NCBI GenBank assembly: GCA_014360685.1 | Contig: JACIXB010000014.1 | Coordinates: forward strand, 1-64,000 | Length of the DNA stretch: 64,000 bases | Reading direction: 5' to 3' | Source: Actinomycetota bacterium | GTDB lineage: Bacteria; Actinomycetota; Geothermincolia; Geothermincolales; RBG-13-55-18 | Notes under the pieces: generated by a model | What the model saw: the letters and a program-made list of their open reading frames with translations, nothing else | Told to the model about the DNA's origin: nothing | The model's database searches: none | Program-made: the position numbers and the translations under genes | Shown: positions 46,559 to 55,116 of the stretch, one piece after another | Layout of the letters: each line of letters opens with the position of its first letter | How positions within the stretch are numbered: position 1 is the first letter of the stretch

Positions 46559-47842
46559 ATGAACACTGGCTGGGAGAAAATAATGAGGAATGAGAAGCGC
46601 TGCAGGGTGATTATCGTGGGAGGTGGGCCGGCTGGATCGCTCACCGCCCTTTTCCTGCTCCGCGAGCGCCCGGATTTGGCGGGGAACATCCTTATCCTGG
46701 AGGCGAAGAAGTTCCCCCGCGAGAAGATATGCGGGGGAGGTGTCAGCGGGCGCGTCACCCGGAGGCTGCGGGAGCTGGGACTGAATCTCGATGCCCTTCC
46801 CCGGGTGCCCTTGAAGGGATTTACCATATGTTACCAGGATAGTCGATACCGGCCGGAGTTCGGGAACCGGGACTGTTTCGTGGTCCGCAGGAGTGTGCTC
46901 GACGACTTCCTCCTCCGCGCCGCGGCGGACGGAGGGGCGGAGGTTCGTTTCACGCCCGCCGTGGGGGCTTGCCGCGAAGGGAGGGGGGTGCGGGTGATGG
47001 CCGGGGACGGCTCTCTTTACCGGGCGGAGGTGCTGGTGGGCGCAGACGGGGTCAACGGCAAGAGCCGGGAATGGTTCGGGGTATCCCGGCGAGGCGGTAA
47101 AACCCTACTCCTCCAAGTCGATGCTCCCTTCCCGGAGGAGGCGGCAGACCTTCAAGATTCTCTCGTCCTCGATTTCACCCCTCCCCGGTTCGGGATCCGA
47201 GGATACGTCTGGTTCTTTCCCTCCCTGAACGAAGAGGGGGAAAGGGTGGTCAACGCCGGGATCACGGGAGGGGATTTCTCCCGCGGTACCGCGCGCAGGC
47301 TCAGGGAGTGTTTCCATGCCGTGCTGCGTGGTCACCCGGAGATGGCCGCCGCCTTTCACCAGCCTTCATTCCGGGCTTACCCGGAAAGAAGGTTCACTCC
47401 CTTTCAGCGTTTTTGCGTGGAGCGGGTGGTCTACGTCGGCGAACAGCTGGGCGTGGATCCCTTCACCGGCGAGGGTTTGGCCGTATGTGCCGATTCCGCG
47501 GCCGCGGCGGCGGGGTGCATAGCTAGGGCCCTCGAGGAAGGAGATTTCTCCTTCCGCGAATACGCCGCCGAGGTGCGGAGGTCCCCCTTCTTTCCCCTCT
47601 ACCTGATCGGCACCACCTACTGGCCGCAGAGCGAATGGGGCCGGACATGTTTTCTCCTCTCCATGTCCACCCGCCTCCCGCCGGGGGGAAAGATGAACGT
47701 TATCGATTATTACGCCGGCGTCTTCTCGGGCCGCATCCCGGGAGAGGAACTCTACGCGCTTCGTTTCTGGAGGACGGTCCTGAGGGATGCGGCGGCCGTC
47801 CTCCCGCGGTGGTTGGCCTCCTCGAGGCGATATGAGAACTAA
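46559..47842 (+). CDS. Geranylgeranyl-reductase-like FAD-dependent oxidoreductase
   Basis: The 427-residue protein has an N-terminal FAD motif (VIIVGGGPAGSLTALFLLRE), the EKICGGGVSGRVTRRL stretch characteristic of geranylgeranyl/FixC-type reductases, VLVGADGVNG in the middle, and YVGEQLGVDPFTGEGL at the C-terminal FAD site. Such enzymes reduce isoprenoid or lipid double bonds, or act as menaquinone or carotenoid modifiers. The particular substrate is unknown. The ATG at 46559 has GAGAGAGG upstream; the frame is open to 46532. It has similar fold to the FixC-like gene at 31.9 kb. Confidence 0.82.
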   Translation: MNTGWEKIMRNEKRCRVIIVGGGPAGSLTALFLLRERPDLAGNILILEAKKFPREKICGGGVSGRVTRRLRELGLNLDALPRVPLKGFTICYQDSRYRPEFGNRDCFVVRRSVLDDFLLRAAADGGAEVRFTPAVGACREGRGVRVMAGDGSLYRAEVLVGADGVNGKSREWFGVSRRGGKTLLLQVDAPFPEEAADLQDSLVLDFTPPRFGIRGYVWFFPSLNEEGERVVNAGITGGDFSRGTARRLRECFHAVLRGHPEMAAAFHQPSFRAYPERRFTPFQRFCVERVVYVGEQLGVDPFTGEGLAVCADSAAAAAGCIARALEEGDFSFREYAAEVRRSPFFPLYLIGTTYWPQSEWGRTCFLLSMSTRLPPGGKMNVIDYYAGVFSGRIPGEELYALRFWRTVLRDAAAVLPRWLASSRRYEN

Positions 47843-48021
47843 CCCCTTCCCTCTTCGTGATGGCTTCCTATTGGTATTTGTTTACCTCGCAGGTCGGGGC
47901 TTAGGTTTGGTGAGAGACCCCGTGGAGCCTTTGAGCCCGGCTCCCTGGGCGAAGCGATGTTATGGTAGGTCCATGGCTTGGACGAAAGCCGCCTCTGCTG
48001 TTTATCGGTTTCGGCCCCGGG

Positions 48022-48047
48022 GTTATCGAATTTCAAGGTCCGGCCCC
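48022..48047. repeat. degenerate copy of the carB inverted-repeat arm
   Basis: The stretch around the M28 peptidase stop is about 20/25 identical to the right arm of the 5.6-kb element (core ATTTCAAG). As at carB, the leftward gene ends in the motif CCTTGAAATT, its TGA lying inside the arm. The matching opposite arm was not found nearby. Confidence 0.5.
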
Positions 48048-49241
48048 ATCGATTTTCTGCAGCATGTCCATTACCACCTGGAGGGTAACGGCGAGGGATT
48101 CCGGCCTCACCCTATCTGCAGTGTCCAGGCGGGTGTGGTAATGGGGCACCAGGCGGGATGTGTCCTGGCAGCACATGGAAACGCTGGGGATTCCCGCGCG
48201 GGCGAAGGCGCTGCCGTCGGTAGCCCCCATGGGCATGACGGCAACCTTCATGGGGTAACCGTTCTTCCCCGCCGCTTCCCGGGCCAGCTCCACCAGGTAA
48301 GGGTCCATCTTCGCCCCGCACCACAGCTCGCGCTTGAAGGCGGTCAGGTACCTCTCGTCGTAGATGCCGTCCAGGAACACCGCGTATGTGGGGAGGGAGA
48401 GGAGCTCCCGGCGATGTCGAGCGGCATATCGCTTGGCGCCCCGCAGGCCGGCTTCCTCCGCGGACATGGCCAGGAGAACGACCTCCGTCTGGCGGGGCTG
48501 GAACCCGCCCTTTTGGCGGGCATCCTCAAGGTAACGGGCCAGGCCGCAGAGGACCCCGATTCCCGCCATGTCGTCCATGGCCCCGGGCACCACGTCCCGG
48601 GTGTGGAAAAGGGCGAAGGGTAGGATGACGGGAACGAAGGCTATGCATACGTAGCCAAGGACCCGGAAAGCGGTAGTGTCCGGGGTTCCCGTGGAACCGG
48701 CGAGGGTACGTGCCAGGGAGGCGGCCAAAAGGACCGGGGGGCCGGTAAAGGCCAGGGCCATGGCCGGAACCGCCAGCCCCTTCAGCCAGTACCAGACCTT
48801 GAACTCGTAGGCGGAGTCCAGGTGCGCGGAAACGATGAACCTCTTCCTGGTTTCCCCTTCGGGAGGGACGATTCCGATCACGTTTTCCCCTTTACGCTTG
48901 GGAAAGAGAAAATCGATCAGCTCCCGGTACCGCACCACCTCGAAGTAGAGTATGCCCACACAAACCGCGGTGACGATGAGGGACAGGGGAGGGAGAACGT
49001 AGTATAGGGCCAGGGCGGCCAAGTAGCCGGCTACCAGGAAGGGAAAGAAGCCCAGGAAAGCCTTGGGGCTGCAGGTGAACTCCTCGAACCGCACCTCGCT
49101 GCAGGCGCCCTCGACCTCCCCGGCGAACAGGCGCCCCAGCCTTCTTTCCGCCTCGCTGCACGATTCTCGCGGCCCGATCTCGCGCATCACCCGGCCCACC
49201 AACCCGTGCATGTACTCAGCGTAGCGGCTCGCATCTCCCAT
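48033..49241 (-). CDS. M28-family membrane metallopeptidase
   Basis: The 402-residue protein combines membrane helices (two near residues 60-105 and two near 155-215) with an M28 aminopeptidase domain split around them. Zinc ligands are visible: SAHLDS (His, Asp), GAMDDMAG (bridging Asp), SAEEAGLRGA (Glu, Glu), MGATDGSAF (Asp) and a final histidine in PHYHTRLDT. It probably cleaves peptides or amino-acid conjugates at the membrane. The ATG at 49241 has an AAAGGAGG site; the first 26 bases overlap the upstream BrkB-type gene, so translation is probably coupled. Confidence 0.82.
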   Translation of the reverse strand: MGDASRYAEYMHGLVGRVMREIGPRESCSEAERRLGRLFAGEVEGACSEVRFEEFTCSPKAFLGFFPFLVAGYLAALALYYVLPPLSLIVTAVCVGILYFEVVRYRELIDFLFPKRKGENVIGIVPPEGETRKRFIVSAHLDSAYEFKVWYWLKGLAVPAMALAFTGPPVLLAASLARTLAGSTGTPDTTAFRVLGYVCIAFVPVILPFALFHTRDVVPGAMDDMAGIGVLCGLARYLEDARQKGGFQPRQTEVVLLAMSAEEAGLRGAKRYAARHRRELLSLPTYAVFLDGIYDERYLTAFKRELWCGAKMDPYLVELAREAAGKNGYPMKVAVMPMGATDGSAFARAGIPSVSMCCQDTSRLVPHYHTRLDTADRVRPESLAVTLQVVMDMLQKIDGAGP

Positions 49242-50073
49242 CTCCGCCTCCTTTCACGAGCGTGGCTCCCAGCAATATAACAGCCGCCATGTAATAGAAG
49301 GATATGAAGGCCAGGGCCACGCCCGCCAGGGATCCGTAAACCGCGGCCAGCTTGCCCAGGCTGGTGTAGTACCAGGTTATCGCGAGCTGGAGGGGATTCA
49401 AGAGCAGGGAAGAGAAGAGGGCGCCCTTCCAGGACTCTCGAAAACCGGGACCCTTCTCCACTGCATAGGAGTAGATGAAGCAAAGGGCCAGGAACTGAAT
49501 GAGGATGGCCAGGAGGTGGGATCCCGGGATCACCAGGACTTCGGCGACGGCGCTCCACCCGGCCGCCAGCGTGGCCAGGTAGTGGGAGCCGAACCCCACC
49601 AGGACCGCCGACCCGGACACCGCCAAAATGGCCAGGCTCTTGCCCTTTTTCCTGAACCATTTCGGCTTCTCTCGCTCCCACAGTCGGGCTATCCAAACCT
49701 GCAGCGAGTCGGCTAACTTGGTGCTGGAGTAGAGGAGGCTGATGGCGCCGACCAGGCTGATCGCTGAACCCCTGTTGATGGAGGTCTCCAAGGCTTCCTC
49801 GACCATCGCCCGCATCCCGGGCAAGTTTGCCGAAATGTAATTCAGGATTCTCTCGACCAGGTCCGGCCTGTCCCGGAAGACCAGCCCCAGGATTCCAGCA
49901 CCCAGGATGAGCATGGCGAAGACGGACAGGAAGGCGTAGAAGGATAGAGCCGCCGCCGCCTGCAGCCCGTCGATGCGGTTGAATTCCGCCCACACTTCCC
50001 TGCCTCCCCGTGTCCAGGCCGAAACGCGTTCGCGGGCGTTGCTCAACATGGCCTTAAAGGCAGCAAGGTTCAC
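49216..50073 (-). CDS. YihY/BrkB-family membrane protein
   Basis: The 285-residue protein has six predicted transmembrane helices, beginning with an amphipathic N-terminal region and AALSFYAFLSVFAMLILGAG. The motif AAALSFYAFL and the C-terminal AVYGSLAGVALAFISFYYMAAVILLGA are typical of YihY/UPF0761 (BrkB) proteins. The function of the family is unsettled; it was once called ribonuclease BN by mistake. It precedes the M28 peptidase and overlaps it. Confidence 0.85.
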   Translation of the reverse strand: MNLAAFKAMLSNARERVSAWTRGGREVWAEFNRIDGLQAAAALSFYAFLSVFAMLILGAGILGLVFRDRPDLVERILNYISANLPGMRAMVEEALETSINRGSAISLVGAISLLYSSTKLADSLQVWIARLWEREKPKWFRKKGKSLAILAVSGSAVLVGFGSHYLATLAAGWSAVAEVLVIPGSHLLAILIQFLALCFIYSYAVEKGPGFRESWKGALFSSLLLNPLQLAITWYYTSLGKLAAVYGSLAGVALAFISFYYMAAVILLGATLVKGGGDGRCEPLR

Positions 50074-50312
50074 CGTCCGCCTCCCGGAAACACGTGTTTT
50101 GCTTTCATGATTTTACCAATCCGTGAGGTGAGAAACACGGGCCGGACGTCATGGCCTTTCCTCCAGGCCGCCTTTCACTGTGCCGGCTCGCTAGGGCCGG
50201 GCCTCGTTACGTCAGCCCTTGTCGGCGCGGGGTTGTCGATGGGGAAGGGTGCCGCCCGGAACAAGAGGGGACGTTTTCGCCCCATCGAAACGTGCCGGGA
50301 TCGGGGGTGGTC

Positions 50313-51611
50313 CTAAAGCACCCAACCCGGATGCCGGTCGCAGAAATCGCGCATGTAGTGATGGAGCCAGGACGACACCTCGGGCTCCAGGTAGAAGGCC
50401 GGCTTGAGGAGGTTCTGTCCCGGTTTCAACGCCCCGGCTTTGATGGCGATTCTTTCCAGCTCGCAACCGGGGTAGACCCGGATTCCCACCGTGACCGTGA
50501 CCTGGGTGGGCGCCAGATCCAGCATGAGATCAAGGCTTTCCTTGACCGTGCGCTCATTCTCTCCCGGGCCGCCCAAAAGAAGGAAACAATTGGTCCGCAA
50601 CCCCAGCTCCTTGGCCTTCGAAACGGATCGTACGATGTGCTCACGGGTGAAACCCTTGCCCAGCGACGAGAGGATATTTTCCGATCCGCTTTCGTTCCCG
50701 ATGCTCACTCCCACGCATCCCGCCGCCCCCAGGGCCTCCATGATCTCCGAATCATGGAACAAGGGGTTTATGGTGCACCACCACTTTAGAGACAGCCTTC
50801 TGGCCGCGATCTCCCGGCAGAGCTCCAGCGTGTATTCGCGGGGATAGTTGAAGAGGGAATCCGTGAATACGGCGAAACCGATCCCGCAATCAGCTTCCAG
50901 GGAAGCCAGCTCGTCGGCGACCTCCCGTGCGGGGCGGACGCGGACCAGTCGTCCCTCTATCCCGGGATTGGTGCAGTAGATGCAGCGCAGGTGGCATCCT
51001 CGGCGGGCCTGCAGGTTTGCGGTGTAAGCCGGCGTTCTACCCGGGACCCAGTCGTACCGCCGGACATCGAAAAGTTCCCGTTCGGGACGGGGAAGGAGGT
51101 CCGGCCGGAGGTGGGGAGCCGGCGGGTTTATCCATTCACGGCCCCCGCGCCGGAGGGCCAGGCCGGGAAGGGATTCGTAATCGGCACCGCTTCCCAGGCA
51201 TTGGAGAAAGTCCAGGAAAGCCCGCTCTCCTTCCCCGACCACCCCCACTTCCAGGTCCAGGTATTCCAGGCACTCCAGGGGAAAGATGGTGAACCCGGCC
51301 CCTCCCAGCACCACGGGGACGTCCGTTTCCTCCCGTATGGCCTGTACCAGTTCCCGCAGAGGAGGCAAATAGAACTCCGAGTCGAACATGTCCTGGTTGT
51401 CGATGTTGCGGATGGAGAGGCCGATGCACTCCGGCCGGAATTCCCTGATCCTTTGAAGCGTTTCCTCAATCGGGTCGTCCGAGAACATTAGGTCCAGGCA
51501 TGATATCTCGTGTCCGGCCCGGAGGGCGGCGGCGGCGACGTAGGCGATCCCCAGGGGGAAGGGGATGAGGTTTTCCGTGCAACGGTTCTCGCTTATGAGC
51601 AGGATCCGCAA
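50313..51611 (-). CDS. B12-binding-type radical SAM protein
   Basis: The 432-residue protein has an N-terminal cobalamin-binding-like Rossmann domain (RILLISEN...PLGIAYVAAALRAGHE) without a clear DxHxxG histidine, followed by a radical SAM core with CHLRCIYC (Cx3Cx2C) near residue 190 and a C-terminal extension. Such proteins modify lipids, nucleosides or peptides. The start is TTG at 51611 with AGGAGGTG eight bases upstream; the frame stays open to 51866. It lies 14 bases from the upstream QueG-like gene, so the two are co-transcribed, but their joint function is unknown. Confidence 0.82.
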   Translation of the reverse strand: MRILLISENRCTENLIPFPLGIAYVAAAALRAGHEISCLDLMFSDDPIEETLQRIREFRPECIGLSIRNIDNQDMFDSEFYLPPLRELVQAIREETDVPVVLGGAGFTIFPLECLEYLDLEVGVVGEGERAFLDFLQCLGSGADYESLPGLALRRGGREWINPPAPHLRPDLLPRPERELFDVRRYDWVPGRTPAYTANLQARRGCHLRCIYCTNPGIEGRLVRVRPAREVADELASLEADCGIGFAVFTDSLFNYPREYTLELCREIAARRLSLKWWCTINPLFHDSEIMEALGAAGCVGVSIGNESGSENILSSLGKGFTREHIVRSVSKAKELGLRTNCFLLLGGPGENERTVKESLDLMLDLAPTQVTVTVGIRVYPGCELERIAIKAGALKPGQNLLKPAFYLEPEVSSWLHHYMRDFCDRHPGWVL

Positions 51612-51625
51612 GAAGAGAGCACCTC

Positions 51626-52381
51626 CTATTCGCCGATCGACATCCCCTCGTCGTTCAGGGGGCAGACTCGCTGGCATTCCGTGCAGTCTATCCAGTAATT
51701 GTAGCCGGTGGTGTTGATCACCATCTCCAAGTTCTCCCTGCCGTAATCGTCGGTGAGGACGTGACGGTAGATGCCGTGCTTGATGGAGTGGCCCAGGCAT
51801 ACCATTTTCTGAAATGAACCTTCCGCGTAGGCGCCGGACGGGCATATTTCCCTGCAGGCGTTGCATCCCGGGGGGCAGGGTTCCACTTCCCTTTTCGGGT
51901 TTCCCGGAAGGGGAGCGGCGGTGACCACGGCTCCCAGGCGCAGGAGGGAACCGAAGCGGGGGTGGTAGACCATGCCGCTTGTGCCGAAGGAACCCAGACC
52001 CGCCTGGACGGCGGCGTGCTTCAGGGAGAGAAGCCCCCAGGGCTCCAAGCCATGGAAGACCAGCGGGGCGTAGGCTGGGATGACCACCGCGGGGTGACCC
52101 AGCTCTTCCAGGAGACGGGAGAGGGCCAGCCCCACTTGGTCAAGGTAGGAGTAGGAAGTATGATAGCTCCTCTGCAGGAGGTGGAGCGCGTAGGCCGGGG
52201 AGGTGAAGACCGCGCGGGGCACGGCCACCCCGTAGACGATGACCGTGGCCGCGTCCCGGCAGATCCTCCCCGGGTGGTGCTCCCCCGGTGCTCCCTCAAA
52301 TCGTTCCACGGGTGCGAATCCAAAGGCGTCAACCCGTTCTCCCAACCAGCCCATGACCCTCTTCTCCAGATCCTCGGTCAT
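51626..52381 (-). CDS. QueG-like iron-sulfur protein (second copy)
   Basis: The 251-residue protein resembles the QueG/DUF1730 group: AVQAGLGSFGTSGMVYHPRFG in the middle, then CPPGCNACREICPSGA and a C-terminal CTECQRVCPL for two clusters. As with the copy at 35.1 kb it lacks the HEAT tail. The ATG at 52381 (MTEDLEKRV) has an AAAGGAGGGA site. The two copies are related by architecture, not by close identity, and the function is unknown. It precedes the radical SAM gene. Confidence 0.75.
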   Translation of the reverse strand: MTEDLEKRVMGWLGERVDAFGFAPVERFEGAPGEHHPGRICRDAATVIVYGVAVPRAVFTSPAYALHLLQRSYHTSYSYLDQVGLALSRLLEELGHPAVVIPAYAPLVFHGLEPWGLLSLKHAAVQAGLGSFGTSGMVYHPRFGSLLRLGAVVTAAPLPGNPKREVEPCPPGCNACREICPSGAYAEGSFQKMVCLGHSIKHGIYRHVLTDDYGRENLEMVINTTGYNYWIDCTECQRVCPLNDEGMSIGE

Positions 52382-53094
52382 CCGGGTCCCTCCTTTCGGT
52401 ACAGGATTCGGCGGGTCATCCGTGCCCCGGCCCTTCCCCCTGGTTTCGCCAACCACAAGCCTATTTAACCACATGGAGGCGAAGGCCGCTGGAACCGGGA
52501 ATTGCATCCCGCCCCTCCGGCGGATGATCTCGCTGGGCCCATCCAGGCACTCTTTTGCGCCCGCCGCGGTCTGCCTGGAGCCGGCGAACAAGGCCATCAT
52601 CACCATTTTCCCGAAGCGGGATCAGGGATCTTGGTATCTTGAGCCGGATGTGCGTACCAACGAACGATATCCATATCATCCTTTACGGTTCGGGATCGGG
52701 GTTGGGCCGTTCAGCCTGACCCAGGCAAGGGCAATGGGTTTGCTCCCCGCTTGGCCGGCGACGGGCGAACCCGGTGCACGCCGAGGGGAGTGATGCCGAA
52801 AACGAAGAACCTGGGCGAAACGGCGGTGAAGGGGGTTTTGTAATGATAGCCCGGGATTGGCGGCGAAACGCGCGAATTCTCGATGAGGTTGCGAGGACAG
52901 GGGAGATAAGAAGCCGGGACCGGAGGGCACCTGGCTATAATTAAGTGAACTTGAGGCCCTCTTCTCGGAGCGCTCGATGATGGCGGGAAGGCTGATGGAA
53001 GATGGGAAAGGAGTACTGGATCCACAGGATCACCACCATGAGGATGATATCCAGATGGTAGGGGGGCGGATGGAAGACGGGGAAGGAGCATGGG
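52382..53094. other. divergent intergenic region with a repeated 30-base unit
   Basis: About 710 bases. TATAAT at 52936-52941 may be a -10 for the rightward gene, though its -35 is poor. A 30-base unit at 52990-53019 recurs with 24 of 30 identities at 53065-53094, exactly 75 bases later; the second copy includes the ribosome binding site of the MBL gene. No gene is supported. Confidence 0.45.
52990..53094 (+). repeat. 75-base-spaced direct repeat overlapping a ribosome binding site
   Basis: The units begin GGCTGATGGAAGATGGGAAA and GGCGGATGGAAGACGGGGAA. Both carry an AAGGAG Shine-Dalgarno-like core. The second one serves the gene at 53095. The duplication may be a tandem duplication relic. 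Confidence 0.5.
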
Positions 53095-54354
53095 ATGGCC
53101 GAGGACACTTCGTTGGGGAGCAGCCCGCTTTTTTCTGGCGAGGCGGAGATGATCCGGGTTGTGGATGGCGTACACATGCTGCGCATGTGGGCCAACGTGT
53201 GCATCGTGGAATCCGGCGAAGGCGTCGTCCTCTTCGACGCTGGACTGCCCTTTCACGGTCCGCGGATCGTGGAAGAGCTGAGGCGCCTGACCGACGCACC
53301 GGTGCTTTACATAATCTACGGTCACGGGCACGCCGACCATGCTTTCGGGACGCCCTTCTTGCTGCGGGACGCGGAGGAGAGGGGATACCCCCGCCCCCGA
53401 GTCATCGCCCACGAGGCCCTGCCCCGGCGATTCGACCGCTACCGCAGGATGCTTCCCTACCACGAGCGCATCAACCGCATGCAGTTCGACATACCGGAGG
53501 GCATACCCGCCTTCCCTTGGGAATACGTCTACCCGGATGAGACGATCCGGGATGCATTGACCCTCCGGGTGGGGGAGTTCACCCTGGAGCTGCGCCATGC
53601 GCGGGGCGAGACGGATGACCACCTCTGGCTGTGGATCCCGGAGAGGAAGGTGGCCTGCGTCTCTGATTTCTGGGTATGGTCCTGTCCCAACGTGGGTAAT
53701 CCCTTCAAGGTCCAGAGGTATGCCCTGGAATGGGCGGTAGCCCTGGAGGAGGTGGCCCAACGCTCCCCCGAGGTACTCCTCCCGGGTCACGGTAGCCCGC
53801 TCCTGGGCGTGGAAACGATAGGGGAGGCGTGTCTCCAGGTATCCGAAGCCCTGCGGTATCTCGACCAGCAAGTGGTGGACATGCTCAACGGGGGGATGTG
53901 GCAGGAGGAGATACTGCACTCCTTCCAATGGCCGGAAGAATATGCCAGGAGCCCTTACCTGGCGCCCATCTACGGGCATCCCTACTTCGTGGTCCAGGCC
54001 CTTCTCCGCCAGTACCACGGCTGGTACGACGGGAACCCTTCACACCTTTTCCCTTCACCGGAGGCGGAAATAGCCGCTGAGGTGCTGGCCCTGGCCGGAG
54101 AGGAGAGGGTGTTCGGTAGGGCGAAGGAGTTGGAGGGGAAGGGAGAGCTGCAGCTTTCCCTTCACCTCCTGGACTTTCTCCTGGCGGGTGGGGCAGGGGC
54201 GAGGATGGAGGCAATGGAGGTGAAGGCCCGCATCCTGGAGAGGATGGCCGGGGAGGAACGAAGCCTCATCGCCAGGAACATCCTCCTGGCGGGAGCCAGG
54301 GAGTTGAGGAGGGAAACGGCGGGGAAAGGACCGGTAGGGGAAGGGGGAGATTAG
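53095..54354 (+). CDS. Alkylsulfatase-like MBL-fold protein
   Basis: The 419-residue protein has an MBL domain with YGHGHADHAFG (HxHxDH) at about residues 78-88, a histidine in the LRHARGETDDHLWL segment, and PGHGSPLLG near 245. A C-terminal helical dimerisation domain contains YHGWYDGNPSHLFP, the signature of linear alkylsulfatases such as SdsA1/BDS1. The SCP2-like C-terminal domain of full alkylsulfatases is missing. A TauE-type anion exporter follows six bases downstream, fitting release of sulfate or sulfite. The start at 53095 uses the GGGGAAGG site. Confidence 0.78.
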   Translation: MAEDTSLGSSPLFSGEAEMIRVVDGVHMLRMWANVCIVESGEGVVLFDAGLPFHGPRIVEELRRLTDAPVLYIIYGHGHADHAFGTPFLLRDAEERGYPRPRVIAHEALPRRFDRYRRMLPYHERINRMQFDIPEGIPAFPWEYVYPDETIRDALTLRVGEFTLELRHARGETDDHLWLWIPERKVACVSDFWVWSCPNVGNPFKVQRYALEWAVALEEVAQRSPEVLLPGHGSPLLGVETIGEACLQVSEALRYLDQQVVDMLNGGMWQEEILHSFQWPEEYARSPYLAPIYGHPYFVVQALLRQYHGWYDGNPSHLFPSPEAEIAAEVLALAGEERVFGRAKELEGKGELQLSLHLLDFLLAGGAGARMEAMEVKARILERMAGEERSLIARNILLAGARELRRETAGKGPVGEGGD

Positions 54355-54360
54355 GTCTTC

Positions 54361-55116
54361 ATGCAGGCTTTCACCATCGCCCTGGCCGTTTTCGCCGTGT
54401 CTTTCGTCTTCTCCATGATGGGGGCGGGAGGCTCCCAGATATTGGTGCCCATCCTCTTTTGGCTGGGCCTGGATTTCAAGAGCGGCGCCATCCCCTTGGG
54501 GCTTTTGACTTCCGCGATAACCTGTTTCTCTGCCGGCCTGGTCTATTTGCGGAGGGGGCTGGTGCGCTTGAGTACCGGTTGGCCCTTCGCCCTGGCCGTG
54601 CTCACCGGAAGTCCGCTGGGCGCCCTGTTGGCGCGCCCCGCCTCTTCCCGAGCCCTCATGATCGCCTTCGCCGTGGTGAACATCCTGGTGGGGTTGTTGG
54701 TCCTCAGGGGCCGGAGCCTGGCTGGTGAGGGGGGGCTCTCGAGGGAAAAGGAGGTCTTGACCGGTCTTTTGGTCGGACTGGGGATCGGCTTCATGATCGG
54801 TTTCGTCGCCCGCGACGGCGGTCCCTTCACCATGGCCGTCTTGGTTCTCATGGGTATGGATGCCCGGGAAGCGGCGGGCACCGCTCCTTTCGTCGTGGCC
54901 GCCGGTTGCCTGGTGGCTTTTCTGGTGCACGCCTTTGGGATGGCCGTGGAAGCGATGATCCTGACCCCATCCGTCGCTGCCGCTCTGGTCGCTTCCCAGA
55001 TGGGGGCAAGGTTCATGAGCAGCCGGCTGGAATCCCGGACGGTAAGAATATTATTCACCGTGATCATGATCACCGTGGGCGCGGTGATACTTATCCAGGC
55101 GCTTCGAGGGTCATAA
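54361..55116 (+). CDS. TauE/SafE-family sulfite exporter-like membrane protein
   Basis: The 251-residue protein has about eight transmembrane helices and the two repeated halves of the TauE/SafE (DUF81) fold: GAGGSQILVPILF in the first half and FVARDGGPFTMAVLVLMG in the second. The proline- and glycine-rich motifs match. The substrate is probably an organosulfonate or sulfite anion. It follows the alkylsulfatase-like gene after six bases and ends overlapping a convergent methyltransferase by six bases. Confidence 0.87.
   Translation: MQAFTIALAVFAVSFVFSMMGAGGSQILVPILFWLGLDFKSGAIPLGLLTSAITCFSAGLVYLRRGLVRLSTGWPFALAVLTGSPLGALLARPASSRALMIAFAVVNILVGLLVLRGRSLAGEGGLSREKEVLTGLLVGLGIGFMIGFVARDGGPFTMAVLVLMGMDAREAAGTAPFVVAAGCLVAFLVHAFGMAVEAMILTPSVAAALVASQMGARFMSSRLESRTVRILFTVIMITVGAVILIQALRGS

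Noticed and set aside
52711-54018. A 435-residue minus-strand frame over the alkylsulfatase-like gene.
   Set aside because: It is antisense to a gene with clear MBL and dimerisation motifs, and its composition is typical of shadow translation.
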